Below, piece after piece: positions 27,111 through 35,277 of a stretch of 64,000 bases of DNA. Numbering within the stretch: position 1 is the first letter of the stretch; the number at the start of each line of letters is the position of its first letter. Below the pieces are notes generated by a model. The model worked only from the letters and a program-made list of their open reading frames with translations. It searched no databases and was not told where the DNA came from. A program made the translations under genes and the position numbers. This DNA comes from Lewinellaceae bacterium. Its GTDB lineage: Bacteria > Bacteroidota > Bacteroidia > Chitinophagales > Saprospiraceae. Where the stretch lies: positions 806,001 to 870,000 of the forward strand of contig JACJYL010000002.1 in NCBI GenBank assembly GCA_020636105.1, read 5' to 3'.

Positions 27111-27439
27111 GTGAAAAAATTCTTCGATTTTCATTTCCCTTGTTTTTGTAACGACTTCACTGGCCGCAACGGCCGGAGCCATGGTAGCTTATTTTGTATC
27201 TTTCGCATTGTTTAGATCTTATGATTTTTTGATGGAGATACCATCAGCACGGGTCACGTATACGGAGCATCTTTGGCTTTCGCGGGTACGGAAAACTTCC
27301 ACTTTCGATTTCTTTAAGCAAAGACATAGGAGGCGGTGATAGTTCCCGAAGCTTTTATATTGATTTATCCTACCCTATTGGAAATGCTTCTATTGGGGCG
27401 GAACGGGAAGATGGATGGCCTCCTTTTTTACAGCCTTAA
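27111..27439 (+). pseudogene. Frameshifted remnant of a small secreted-protein gene
   Basis: After AAAGGAG and a GTG at 27111, joining three frames gives a protein-like text. The first part is a signal-peptide-like segment (SSIFISLVFVTTSLAATAGA). In the next frame follows DGDTISTGHVYGASLAFAG, and in the third frame SISLSKDIGGGDSSRSFYID followed by LSYPIGNASIGAERE and a TAA at 27437-27439. The frame changes fall near A7 (27114-27120), T6 (about 27225-27231) and close to 27305-27311. The text reads as a typical small exported protein, while each frame alone is closed. It may be a decayed gene or may contain sequencing errors at homopolymers. The family is not recognised. A terminator-like hairpin follows at 27501. 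Confidence 0.55.
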
Positions 27440-27500
27440 AGAATAATCCTAGGCACAATTATCAACAAAAATTATTTGTTTTTATTTGGTTGGCGCTGTA

Positions 27501-27531
27501 GGCTTTCCGTTTTTCCGGAAGCCCGTTTTTT
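27501..27531 (+). terminator. Terminator-like hairpin after the pseudogene
   Basis: GGCTTTCCG (27501-27509) pairs with CGGAAGCC (27516-27523) with one bulged T, followed by CG and six T. It lies about 60 bp after the pseudogene stop. The preceding 30 nt (27480-27509) match 27902-27931 at 26 of 30 positions. Confidence 0.7.
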
Positions 27532-27706
27532 GTACTTAACCCCTTGATTATTTGAAAATAATACCTTTTTTAAAAAATTTCACCCTCGTATCAAAAATAA
27601 ACACGGCGCTGAACATGACATTAAAAAATACAATAAAACCTTGATTATCATTCAATTACATTTAAAAAAATGGATTTGAACCTCTTATAATAAAAAAATA
27701 AGCCCA

Positions 27707-27736
27707 TTGCCGGGAAGCGCATGGCATTTAACTTTG
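27707..27736 (+). promoter_or_regulatory. Bacteroidota consensus promoter, no ORF downstream
   Basis: TTG (27707-27709), 19 nt, then TAACTTTG (27729-27736): both elements match the -33/-7 promoter of Bacteroidota at ideal spacing. No ORF with an ATG follows before the terminator-like hairpin at 27920. Confidence 0.6.
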
Positions 27737-27742
27737 TGTCAT

Positions 27743-27957
27743 AAATACAAAAAGAGTATTTTAAAATTTGGTATAGTTTATAAGAGACGAGTTGATTTCC
27801 CAAGATAAAATTCAAAGATACTGAATTTTCCAGGGAAGTCCCTTCTCTTTAAAAGTCATCCAGCAAAAATTCCGGTGACTGCCGGTAAAGATATAATTTG
27901 GTTTTATTTGGTTAGGGCTGCAGGCTTCCCGATTTTCGAGAAGCCTGCTTTTTTTTT
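27743..27957 (+). ncRNA. Candidate small RNA (about 215 nt)
   Basis: This interval runs from the expected start site of the promoter at 27707-27736 to the end of the T-run at 27957. There is no ATG-started ORF in it. An internal CAGGGAAGTCCC and CCGGTGACTGCCGG suggest secondary structure, and the 3' end is a strong terminator hairpin (GCAGGCTTC/GAAGCCTGC plus nine T). The RNA family is not recognised: it does not show the conserved boxes of cobalamin, TPP or SAM riboswitches that I can recall. The call depends on promoter and terminator only. Confidence 0.4.
27920..27957 (+). terminator. Strong intrinsic terminator (sister of 27501)
   Basis: GCAGGCTTC (27920-27928) pairs perfectly with GAAGCCTGC (27940-27948), extended inside by CG/CG, and is followed by nine T. 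It is followed closely by the 3' end of a minus-strand lipoprotein gene but the T-run is on the + strand. Confidence 0.75.
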
Positions 27958-28027
27958 GCCCTCAGCCATAAATCGTGGCTACTATTGGGGAATTAAAATT
28001 CAAGGATCAATTTCTTTTCGGATAACA

Positions 28028-28690
28028 TTATTCCCGATAAGGAAATCTGCGGCTCATCGCTCTCGTCAAATTGTCAACCACTTCACGATGTGGCCGGTTC
28101 CAGTAGGTTGGTTCCACTTTGTGGGTCGTCCATACAGGCAATCCTTCCCTGCCATCGATCACTTCACAGGAGACAAAAACATCGCTGGTGCGGTTGGCGC
28201 CGAGAAACCATAATCCGCCGTTGGTAATGGCGCTTAAAATAGCTGCCCCCACTTCAATACCAAAAGATTCGAGATCGGTGAGATAAAATTCCTTTTCAAC
28301 TGTAGAGTGCACCACTGCATCCACTCCGAGTATTTCAGCCAGTTGCTTTGGAGATTTTGTCCAGGAGTCGCGAAAGTTGATCCCCGCTTCCTCCAAAAGC
28401 CTGTTGGTTTCGGCATAATGCTGAAAACTGATGTGAATTTTTTCTCCTGACTTCCGGGCAATGTGACGGTAAAGGGCAATTTGAAAAGCCTTGCTCTCCG
28501 CTTCCTCGATTTCCTCGATATTTTCTTTGGTCAGCTCAGGAATACGCCCGGTAGTAATGGATTCTGCAGGGAGTACCGCGATCACTTTGTGTCCGGAAGC
28601 AAGTCGGTCGTAATCGGCTGTTTTGTATATTTCTCTATTACAGTTAAAAAATAAAACTGCCACCAATAATGCCAAAATAACCTTTTTCAT
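28028..28690 (-). CDS. Lipoprotein of unknown function, GNA1162/CsgG-like flavour
   Basis: A 220-residue protein from the ATG at 28690; a frame open to 28738 adds 16 residues that come from the adjacent MITE-like element. The signal MKKVILALLVAVLFFNC ends in a lipobox with Cys at residue 17. The mature part has IAVLPAESITTG, a long helix rich in Glu, and LAEILGVDAVVHSTVEKE, which resembles the pattern of CsgG/GNA1162-type outer-membrane lipoproteins (a strand, then 'LG.DAVV'). This resemblance is weak and no family can be assigned firmly. It appears monocistronic; its promoter would have to lie in or beyond the inserted element. Confidence 0.75.
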   Translation of the reverse strand: MKKVILALLVAVLFFNCNREIYKTADYDRLASGHKVIAVLPAESITTGRIPELTKENIEEIEEAESKAFQIALYRHIARKSGEKIHISFQHYAETNRLLEEAGINFRDSWTKSPKQLAEILGVDAVVHSTVEKEFYLTDLESFGIEVGAAILSAITNGGLWFLGANRTSDVFVSCEVIDGREGLPVWTTHKVEPTYWNRPHREVVDNLTRAMSRRFPYRE

Positions 28691-28704
28691 AATGAGTTGT
28701 TTTA

Positions 28705-28866
28705 AGAGCTTGTCTAAAATTCCATCAATTGGCTGCAAGCGGCAAATTTCATCCTGCTCTGCGTTAAAAAGCCTCGCCTTACCTTCCAGGTATGCCTGCG
28801 TTTTTTGCCTTGATCAGAATAAAATTTGCTCACTTTCGCTCAATCATGGAAATTTAGACAAGCTCT
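28705..28866. mobile_element. 162-bp MITE-like inverted-repeat element
   Basis: The ends form a 21-bp inverted repeat with one mismatch: AGAGCTTGTCTAAAaTTCCAT (28705-28725) and its complement at 28846-28866. The interior is also imperfectly palindromic: GCAAATTTCATCCTG near 28740 matches the complement of the sequence near 28820-28830. The element would fold as a long hairpin and has no ORF. It ends 15 bp before the start codon of the lipoprotein gene. I see no clear target-site duplication and no second copy in the window. The call as a non-autonomous element is inference from structure. Confidence 0.65.
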
Positions 28867-29027
28867 AAGTGATTAATAAATATTCCGGTTTTAATCCTCT
28901 ATTTTAAAACCGCGTTTGACCGGGTTTATTAATTGCCGGTTTTTAAGTATTTTCGCTAATATTTATGCTTCGTAAATCAACGGGCGGAAATGGGTTCTTT
29001 TTTTTAATAATTTTTTAACACATTTGC

Positions 29028-29792
29028 TTGGAAACGGAAAAGAATGAACGGGAATTGCAATGGCTCCATCACCAGCCGGAACGATTGATTGAAACCTATC
29101 AACCTGTTATTGAGATCATTGTAACCAGTTTTATCAAAAAAGGGGTTTTTCATCACAAAGACAAAATGGATCACATCCAGGAGATCAATCTTCAATTATT
29201 GGAAAAAAAGCTGGGAAAGATCAAGGAACATTTCAATCATTCAGTCCAATTGCGAACCTATTTTTCCAAAGTGGTATATAATGCCTGCCTGGAGATCTTC
29301 CGAAAACAACATGTATCACTGGTTTCCGAATCCGACGACTTTTTATCCAATACCCGGGACACCAACTTTGATCCTCATCAACAATTGGCTTTGAAAGAAG
29401 AAACTATCAGGCTCAGGGGCTGTCTCATGGCACTTCCAAAATTAAGGTTAAAAGCCACCTTGTGTTTAAAAGCCATCGCCAGGGTTCCTTTTGTCAATAA
29501 AGACATTGAATTTCTCGACACCCCAAAAACGGTAACCGAAATTGCCGGGATCAGAAACAACCTGTTTTCCGATTACGGTGACCTGCTGAATAAAGACATA
29601 TTCGATCTGCTTGCCGCACTTTTTAATAAAATGGAACAAAAAGACATGGATGGTGACAGCCTCAGAAAGTGGACCAACCAACTGCTCGACCGGTTCATCT
29701 TCATTTTAAACGGCGATCCTCCTCATGCAGCTTATTCGCGAGAAACCTTAAAAACACTGTTGCAGTATTATTTTTCGGAAGAAAATTGTTAA
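29028..29792 (+). CDS. Divergent sigma-70-like protein of a CHAT-associated operon
   Basis: A 254-residue soluble protein starting at TTG 29028. Residues about 18-92 (YQPVIEIIVTSFIKKG ... DHIQEINLQLLEKKL ... LRTYFSKVVYNACLEIFRKQ) have the spacing and hydrophobic pattern of sigma-70 region 2, including the DxxQEINLxLLEK helix and the RTYxxxVxxNxCLE helix. Around residues 130-170 an 'LPKLRLKATLCLKA' segment recalls the start of sigma region 4, but the helix-turn-helix is not clear. The C-terminal 90 residues are helical and unassigned. Neighbours support the call: a zinc-finger anti-sigma-like gene and a TPR-CHAT gene follow on the same strand. It may be a degenerate or highly diverged sigma factor; DNA binding is unproven. 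Confidence 0.6.
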   Translation: METEKNERELQWLHHQPERLIETYQPVIEIIVTSFIKKGVFHHKDKMDHIQEINLQLLEKKLGKIKEHFNHSVQLRTYFSKVVYNACLEIFRKQHVSLVSESDDFLSNTRDTNFDPHQQLALKEETIRLRGCLMALPKLRLKATLCLKAIARVPFVNKDIEFLDTPKTVTEIAGIRNNLFSDYGDLLNKDIFDLLAALFNKMEQKDMDGDSLRKWTNQLLDRFIFILNGDPPHAAYSRETLKTLLQYYFSEENC

Positions 29793-29867
29793 AATTTGGG
29801 CCGAATATCCGCCGGAACCATTTTTAACCATAAGAACCAAACGTAAACCATTAAAACATGATCTATT

Positions 29868-30662
29868 TTGAATACCGTTGACAAAAAAACACATTTGACT
29901 GAAGAGGCCATCGCCAGGTATGCCGAAGCCATGCAATTGGATCAATTGGAAAACCTTGATATTTCATACATTGACCATGTGGAAAATTGCCCCGACTGCC
30001 ATTTACAGGTGGTTGAGCTGTTTGTTTTGTTACAACAGATCGATGAGAAAGAAAAGGCAGATAAGACCGCTGCCAAAGCCCGAACAGCTATAATCAGGCC
30101 ATTTTACAGACTGGCCCTTGTGGCCTCCGTCGCAGGGCTGGCCATTTTTTTATACTTTAATGACCAAAAACCACCCCATTTTGCTCCGGCGGATCCTGTG
30201 GCACAGGAAGATGCAGCCCCGATCCCTTCCGCTACCCAACCTCCTGCCATAAAGCCCCCCCTTACCAGGGAAACCTCTCCAGAAGCTACTATTCCTTCGA
30301 CCAGCGAAAGCCGTAAAAGGCAACCCTCTTCAACCGTGGATCAATATGCCTCCCATTTCGTTCCTTCAGACGATTATGAGGCTCTTGTGGGCACCGACTT
30401 GCGATCAGTACCCCTGGAAATAATAAATCCAAAGCCCTCCAGCCACTTTATCCCCGGAGAAATGATCACCTTTAGTTGGGATATTAAAAATTCTGATTTA
30501 CTTTACATTACTATTTTAAACAACAGAGAGGATAACATTACCCGGCAGGAAATAATCGATTCGACCTTCACCATCAGTTCCATAATGCAACCCGGATTGT
30601 ATTATTGGAAATTGGAAAATGAAACCGAGATACTCCATGTCGGGAAGTTCTTTATCGATTAA
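29868..30662 (+). CDS. Membrane anti-sigma-like protein with periplasmic C-terminal domain
   Basis: A 264-residue protein starting at TTG 29868. The N-terminal 50 residues (LTEEAIARYAEAMQ ... IDHVENCPDCHLQVVELF) carry the HxxxCxxC pattern of zf-HC2 anti-sigma domains. One membrane helix lies at about residues 82-97 (LALVASVAGLAIFLYF). A Pro/Ser/Thr-rich linker of roughly 60 residues follows, then an Ig-like beta domain (FIPGEMITFSWDIKNSDLLY ... GLYYWKLENE). Cytoplasmic zinc finger and periplasmic beta domain are the expected topology. It is 75 bp after the sigma-like gene and 22 bp before the TPR-CHAT gene. The likely job is to hold the sigma-like protein at the membrane until a periplasmic signal arrives; this is inference. 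Confidence 0.75.
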   Translation: MNTVDKKTHLTEEAIARYAEAMQLDQLENLDISYIDHVENCPDCHLQVVELFVLLQQIDEKEKADKTAAKARTAIIRPFYRLALVASVAGLAIFLYFNDQKPPHFAPADPVAQEDAAPIPSATQPPAIKPPLTRETSPEATIPSTSESRKRQPSSTVDQYASHFVPSDDYEALVGTDLRSVPLEIINPKPSSHFIPGEMITFSWDIKNSDLLYITILNNREDNITRQEIIDSTFTISSIMQPGLYYWKLENETEILHVGKFFID

Positions 30663-30684
30663 AAAGCGAACCCGGAATTTTGCC

Positions 30685-33414
30685 ATGAAGAGACTATTTA
30701 TACTGATGATGGGGTTATGGATTATCGGCCATCCCGCTGTCAGCCAATCTGAAGATGTGCTTTTGAGTGCCGCAACTTATTCAGAGGAGGCCCGATTTGA
30801 AACTTCCAATAATTTATTGGATGAATTCATCGAAAATAACCCTTCCCGATTGTACGACCTGGCCAATGCCTACTTTCTTAAAAGTTACAATTTCATGCAA
30901 GTTGGAAATTACGGGGAGGCCCTCCGGTCCAACCAATACTCCATAGAGTTGAAAACTAAATTGTACGCGGAGGACATTGCCGTCAATTACATGCGGGAAG
31001 GAACAATCTACCTGCTCCAGGGCGATTATGAACGGGCACTCAATGTCCTGGTTGCCGCTACAGAATTCCCTTTTGAAGACCCCCAGTTATATGCCTTAAA
31101 CTATGCCTATATCGCTTCCGCGGAGCAAGCACTTGGGGATTATGATAAAGCCCTGCAAAGGTTGAATGAATCTCTGGACATCCTGGAATTTGAACTTGGA
31201 GAGGATAACCCTGACTTTGCCACGGGCAACTATGATCTCGGAAGGTTATATTCGAAAATAGATGAACCAGACAAGGCCGAAGCAGCCTTTAAAAAAGCTT
31301 TGTCTGTGGCCGAAAAGCTGGAAAACAACACCTTGCTGAAAGCAAAAATTTATAATGCCATGGGGTTGCTCTACCAAAAAACCGACAACCAAAAGGCCCT
31401 GGATTTTTATCAAAAGTCGCTCCTTGAATCAAATAAAATATCCTCAAAACTCAACCAGGAGGCGGCCATTACCCTTCTCAATGTCGCCAGGGTAAGGATC
31501 GAACGATTTATAGAGCTAAAAACTAACCTTATTGAACCTTCTGAAATAATAAATTCAGGCACCCCCTCTCCCGCTCAGGCTGCCATTGAGCAGGCGATAT
31601 CAAAAATAACCACTGCTGATGGCACCATTGTCAATCACCAAATTTATGCTGAATCCCTGGCATTGAAGGCGCTCGATGTACTAATCATGCAGGGCGAGGA
31701 AACCGGGCTTTTAACAGCAGCGCTTAGCGACTGTTTTGAAGCGGTTCGTCATCTCCATTTACAATTGGATCTATTAAGCAGTGATGCCGCCAAATTCAGT
31801 CTCCTGGAAGAAAGTCATTTTATTTTTGAAACAGGGCTCCAGGTAGCCATGTCTCTTTTTCAAAAAACCGGAAAAACTTCCTTTGCCTGGGATGCCTTCG
31901 TTCTCAGCGAACAGGCAAAAGCTATTGTCCTGCACAGCAACAAAACTATCATGACTTCTCCTGATAACGAGATGGTTAGGTTAAAAAGTGACATTCGGCA
32001 GGCAGAAGCCCAACTGATGCTTGACCCAGACAATATCTCTTTGCACAAAAAACTCACACAACAACGAAAAAAAATTGAGGATCACTTTTCATTGATTGAA
32101 AAACCCGTCCGTGAAAGTGCGGTCTCCTCCCCTAAACAGCCTGAGGTGCAGGCAAAAATCCCCGAAAAAAATGCGTTGTTGACCTATTTTGTCGGCCAGT
32201 CCTCCTACTTTATATTTGCCATCACTAACAATGATTTCAAGGCGGTAGAATTACCCCTTGATTTCACGGCAGAGCAACAAGGAAAAAAAATCAGGGTAAT
32301 ATCCAATTTATCGCAGCCACATAAAAGCACCCCGGGTGTTTACTCTCAACTCCATGATCTGACGGCCGTTTATACCTTGGAGCAGGCGGTAAGTGGATTG
32401 CTGGCTTCCATTAAAAAAATGGACAAGGAACACTACCCGTTGTATGGGTATGACCTTTTTAGCAAGCTCATCGCGCCTGTTGCCGAAACGCTTAAGGGGA
32501 AAAATAAGCTTATGGTGAGTCCCCACCAGGAATTGTTCAAAATCCCTTTTGAAGCACTCCTGTCCCAAAAAGAAGACACTGAAGGAAAGATAAAATTCAA
32601 CAAATTAAAATACCTCATTGGAGATTACGCCATTAGTTATTCCTATACCGGGCTTTCTTTTTGGGAAAGCCAATCCCTTGTGGAAGACGAACGGAATGCT
32701 TCATTTCTCGGGTTGGCTCCAGTGTTCAATAGTGCAGGAACGGGAAATTTAATTCAATCTGCAACGGCCTATATTTTCGATACTACCCTGCAAACGGATG
32801 AGAACATCCGATCCGTATTGGAAAATAATAAAACCTTTGCCCCGCTGCAATACTCCGAAAATGAAATAACGGGGATCGGAGCTGTTTTTCAGTCAAAAAG
32901 TATTAAGTCACAGACGCTACTCCGTGCTGAAGCCAGCGAAGAGCATTTCAAAGCCCAATGTGGCCATGCAGGCTATATTCATCTGGCCACCCATAGTTTC
33001 GTGCATACAGGAAATCCCGGGCTTTCAGGAATCGCGTTTTTTCAGCCGAATGCAACAATGATCACCAATTCCGATGAGGATGGTATTTTATATGCTGCTG
33101 AAATAGCTGGATTGCCCTTACAAGCCCGACTGGTTGTTTTAAGTAGTTGCGAAAGCAGTGTAGGCCCCATTCGGTCAGGGGACGGCCCTTATTCCCTGGC
33201 ACGCGGTTTTCTGGAAGCCGGAGCAGAAAAAGTAATTTCCAGTTTATGGAAAATCTATGATATTCACAGCCAGGAAATGATGATTGAATTTTACAAAATG
33301 CTGTTGAATGGTCAAACTGAAGAAGATGCCCTGAGGACGGCAAAGCTTAAAATGATCAAAAATAGCAAAACAGCCAATCCCGGAATCTGGTCCGCGTTTA
33401 TTTTGATGGAGTGA
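30685..33414 (+). CDS. Exported TPR-CHAT protein (caspase-like protease family)
   Basis: A 909-residue protein from the ATG at 30685, chosen because a clear signal peptide follows (MKRLFILMMGLWIIGHPAVS). Residues about 40-290 are tetratricopeptide repeats (for example ALNYAYIASAEQALGDYDKA and NYDLGRLYSKIDEPDKAEAA). A helical linker follows, then a C-terminal CHAT domain from about residue 610. The putative catalytic His is residue 770 (HLATHSFVHTG) and the Cys is residue 822 (LVVLSSCESS), in the H...C arrangement of the caspase clan. The domain also has YSLARGFLEAGAEKVISSLW. CHAT proteins are proteases or protease-like sensors. It is third in the operon with the sigma-like and anti-sigma-like genes and would be in the periplasm, on the same side as the anti-sigma beta domain. 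Target and trigger are unknown. Confidence 0.88.
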   Translation: MKRLFILMMGLWIIGHPAVSQSEDVLLSAATYSEEARFETSNNLLDEFIENNPSRLYDLANAYFLKSYNFMQVGNYGEALRSNQYSIELKTKLYAEDIAVNYMREGTIYLLQGDYERALNVLVAATEFPFEDPQLYALNYAYIASAEQALGDYDKALQRLNESLDILEFELGEDNPDFATGNYDLGRLYSKIDEPDKAEAAFKKALSVAEKLENNTLLKAKIYNAMGLLYQKTDNQKALDFYQKSLLESNKISSKLNQEAAITLLNVARVRIERFIELKTNLIEPSEIINSGTPSPAQAAIEQAISKITTADGTIVNHQIYAESLALKALDVLIMQGEETGLLTAALSDCFEAVRHLHLQLDLLSSDAAKFSLLEESHFIFETGLQVAMSLFQKTGKTSFAWDAFVLSEQAKAIVLHSNKTIMTSPDNEMVRLKSDIRQAEAQLMLDPDNISLHKKLTQQRKKIEDHFSLIEKPVRESAVSSPKQPEVQAKIPEKNALLTYFVGQSSYFIFAITNNDFKAVELPLDFTAEQQGKKIRVISNLSQPHKSTPGVYSQLHDLTAVYTLEQAVSGLLASIKKMDKEHYPLYGYDLFSKLIAPVAETLKGKNKLMVSPHQELFKIPFEALLSQKEDTEGKIKFNKLKYLIGDYAISYSYTGLSFWESQSLVEDERNASFLGLAPVFNSAGTGNLIQSATAYIFDTTLQTDENIRSVLENNKTFAPLQYSENEITGIGAVFQSKSIKSQTLLRAEASEEHFKAQCGHAGYIHLATHSFVHTGNPGLSGIAFFQPNATMITNSDEDGILYAAEIAGLPLQARLVVLSSCESSVGPIRSGDGPYSLARGFLEAGAEKVISSLWKIYDIHSQEMMIEFYKMLLNGQTEEDALRTAKLKMIKNSKTANPGIWSAFILME

Positions 33415-33822
33415 AGGAAGGTAAATTCAGGCTTTTAAAATCTCAAAAAGAGAAAGCAGGGCATTTTGCAACGCGCTGACTTGTGGTTTCTCGTTTCGTT
33501 TTGAAAATAGTTTTCACATATAGGTTTTTCGTGAAAAATTCCTTTCCGGAATATTATTTTTCATCAAAATGGCAGGCCCAAAATGAAGGAGCATGGCATA
33601 TTTATATGGTTGAGGCTAAACCTGAACACAGCAATAGTCTGTAAAAACTAAAACGGGTAATAAAGCGGGATGAGTGAAATGTAATTTTACTGGAACAAGA
33701 TACAAATTCCCCTCTATTTTACAAAAACAGGAAAAATTAAATTTAAATTTTAATAAAAAAGCCACGAATACAACTTCAGAAATGCATTCGTGGCTTTTTT
33801 ATTGAATGATAATTAACCGTCG
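33415..33822. other. Intergenic region between two convergent sigma operons
   Basis: About 400 bp between the stop of the TPR-CHAT gene and the stop of the barrel-domain gene. Apart from the terminator at 33755-33800 and a weak ATTCC/GGAAT hairpin near 33540-33555 followed by T-rich sequence, I see nothing in it. Confidence 0.5.
33755..33800 (-). terminator. Bidirectional terminator
   Basis: AAAAAAGCCACGAAT (33755-33769) pairs perfectly with ATTCGTGGCTTTTTT (33786-33800). It has T-runs on both strands and lies 23 bp after the stop of the minus-strand barrel-domain gene, and can also stop read-through from the CHAT operon. Confidence 0.92.
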
Positions 33823-35277
33823 TCAGAGTCTTTTCCGGACCCCCACTTTAATTCCCGTCAGGAAATATCTTTGATCGATAACAAAGTCAGCAGCTGAGAA
33901 TGATTTTGGATAAAACCGGAAATAAGGCTCTATCCGGATTTGGGTTCCATGTTCGAGTTTGTAGGCAAATCCAAAACTGGTATACCAACCCAGGCCCAGT
34001 TTATCCCGGAAGGCGACAGAAAATTTTTCCGGTTCCCCGGTCGTCACGCCAACAGGCTGCATGGTCTCTTTAGCAATAAGGTTGCCTTTTTTGCTGAACT
34101 TCACATTAAGGAAGGGACCGCCATAAATGCTGAGGGAAAAATTTGAAAAATTATGTTCGTAACCGGCCAGTAAAGGAATATCAACCATTTGGTAGCGATT
34201 GTTTGCCCTGACTTTTAAATTTTTTATCTCCCAGGTGGTATCTGTTCCAATAATAGTGATGATCTCCACTTCGCCCTTGTCAAAATTAAAACTTTCATTG
34301 ATCTGTGAGTAGTCCACCCCGGATTTTAAGGCAAAACCTTTTTCGGACAATGCCGTGACTTGTAACCCTGCACTAAAGGCAAAATAAGGAATTTCCGACT
34401 TTTCCCTTTCCAGCAGGTAACTTTCAAACTCGGGATCCCTGGCGATCATCGTCCGCTGAGCCAGGTCGATCGACGCATTCATATCCAAATAAATTCCTCC
34501 CGGCAACCCTGCGAAGGTGGGGCAGTCTGTTTTTCCTTTGGGAAAACCGGTACTGCCCGCTGCTTCTTTTGAGAGTAGTTTGTTTTTTATAGGCAGGGAA
34601 TTTACCCCTCCTGATCTTTTGAGGGCATCGGCGGAATAAAATTGTTCACTGATTGCTGCTCCTGACTTTTCACGTGTTGGATTCGCTACGGAAGTTTCAT
34701 TAATTACGGAGCCTTCCGCTCCCGGAAAATCAGAATGATCCGTTTGGGTAGCCTTCAGTCCGGAAGTTTCGGCCATTTCAAGAGTAATATTGGTTCCTGG
34801 AACCTCGCTTTCCCCCGGGTTTGTCTTTAACTGCTGAGTTTTAGCCGCAATAATCTGGTTCTTCCGCGAAGCGGGTTGATGCTTTTCAATATCCTGCCCG
34901 ACATCATCAGAATGGATAGTTTTAGCATTTTGTAATGCCTCCACCTTTGGGCTTTGCGCCTGGGCAGCGTCCATGTTTTCCTTTTGCTCCAACGGAAGCT
35001 TTGCAGATTCTTTTGGAATATTGCCTTCGGCCATTCCAGTGGAAGTCTGTGGGGAAGGATTATCCCCTGTGGGATCCATTATATACAAAGTGGATACGGC
35101 CAGAGTCAAAATTATTCCGGCTATTATCAACAGAGGAATGGTTCTGGACCTATGGAACAGTATCTTCTTTCTGTTTCTTTGTTTATCAATATTTTCCCAC
35201 AGCTGCATAGGTGGTTCGAAAGCATGGTTTTCCAGCTTTGCACGAAAGAGCTCATCTATGGGGTGCTGTTGACTCAT
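33823..35277 (-). CDS. Membrane protein coupled to ECF sigma: anti-sigma-like N-terminus, beta-barrel-like C-terminus
   Basis: A 484-residue protein. The N-terminal 45 residues (PIDELFRAKLENHAFEPPMQLWENID) are the helix typical of Bacteroidota proteins encoded after an ECF sigma gene. One membrane helix follows (IPLLIIAGIILTLAVSTLYIM, residues about 47-67). A long Gln/Ser/Lys-rich linker (residues about 70-250) leads to a C-terminal domain of about 220 residues with alternating strands ending in a basic residue (GIKVGVRKRL), resembling PorT-like outer-membrane beta-barrels. Its start codon overlaps the sigma stop by 4 nt. Likely it senses envelope state and regulates the sigma factor; whether the C-terminal part really inserts into the outer membrane is uncertain. 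Confidence 0.8.
   Translation of the reverse strand: MSQQHPIDELFRAKLENHAFEPPMQLWENIDKQRNRKKILFHRSRTIPLLIIAGIILTLAVSTLYIMDPTGDNPSPQTSTGMAEGNIPKESAKLPLEQKENMDAAQAQSPKVEALQNAKTIHSDDVGQDIEKHQPASRKNQIIAAKTQQLKTNPGESEVPGTNITLEMAETSGLKATQTDHSDFPGAEGSVINETSVANPTREKSGAAISEQFYSADALKRSGGVNSLPIKNKLLSKEAAGSTGFPKGKTDCPTFAGLPGGIYLDMNASIDLAQRTMIARDPEFESYLLEREKSEIPYFAFSAGLQVTALSEKGFALKSGVDYSQINESFNFDKGEVEIITIIGTDTTWEIKNLKVRANNRYQMVDIPLLAGYEHNFSNFSLSIYGGPFLNVKFSKKGNLIAKETMQPVGVTTGEPEKFSVAFRDKLGLGWYTSFGFAYKLEHGTQIRIEPYFRFYPKSFSAADFVIDQRYFLTGIKVGVRKRL

Noticed and set aside
27875..28213. 112-codon + strand ORF
   Set aside because: It begins inside the terminator-like element and then runs antisense to the lipoprotein gene.
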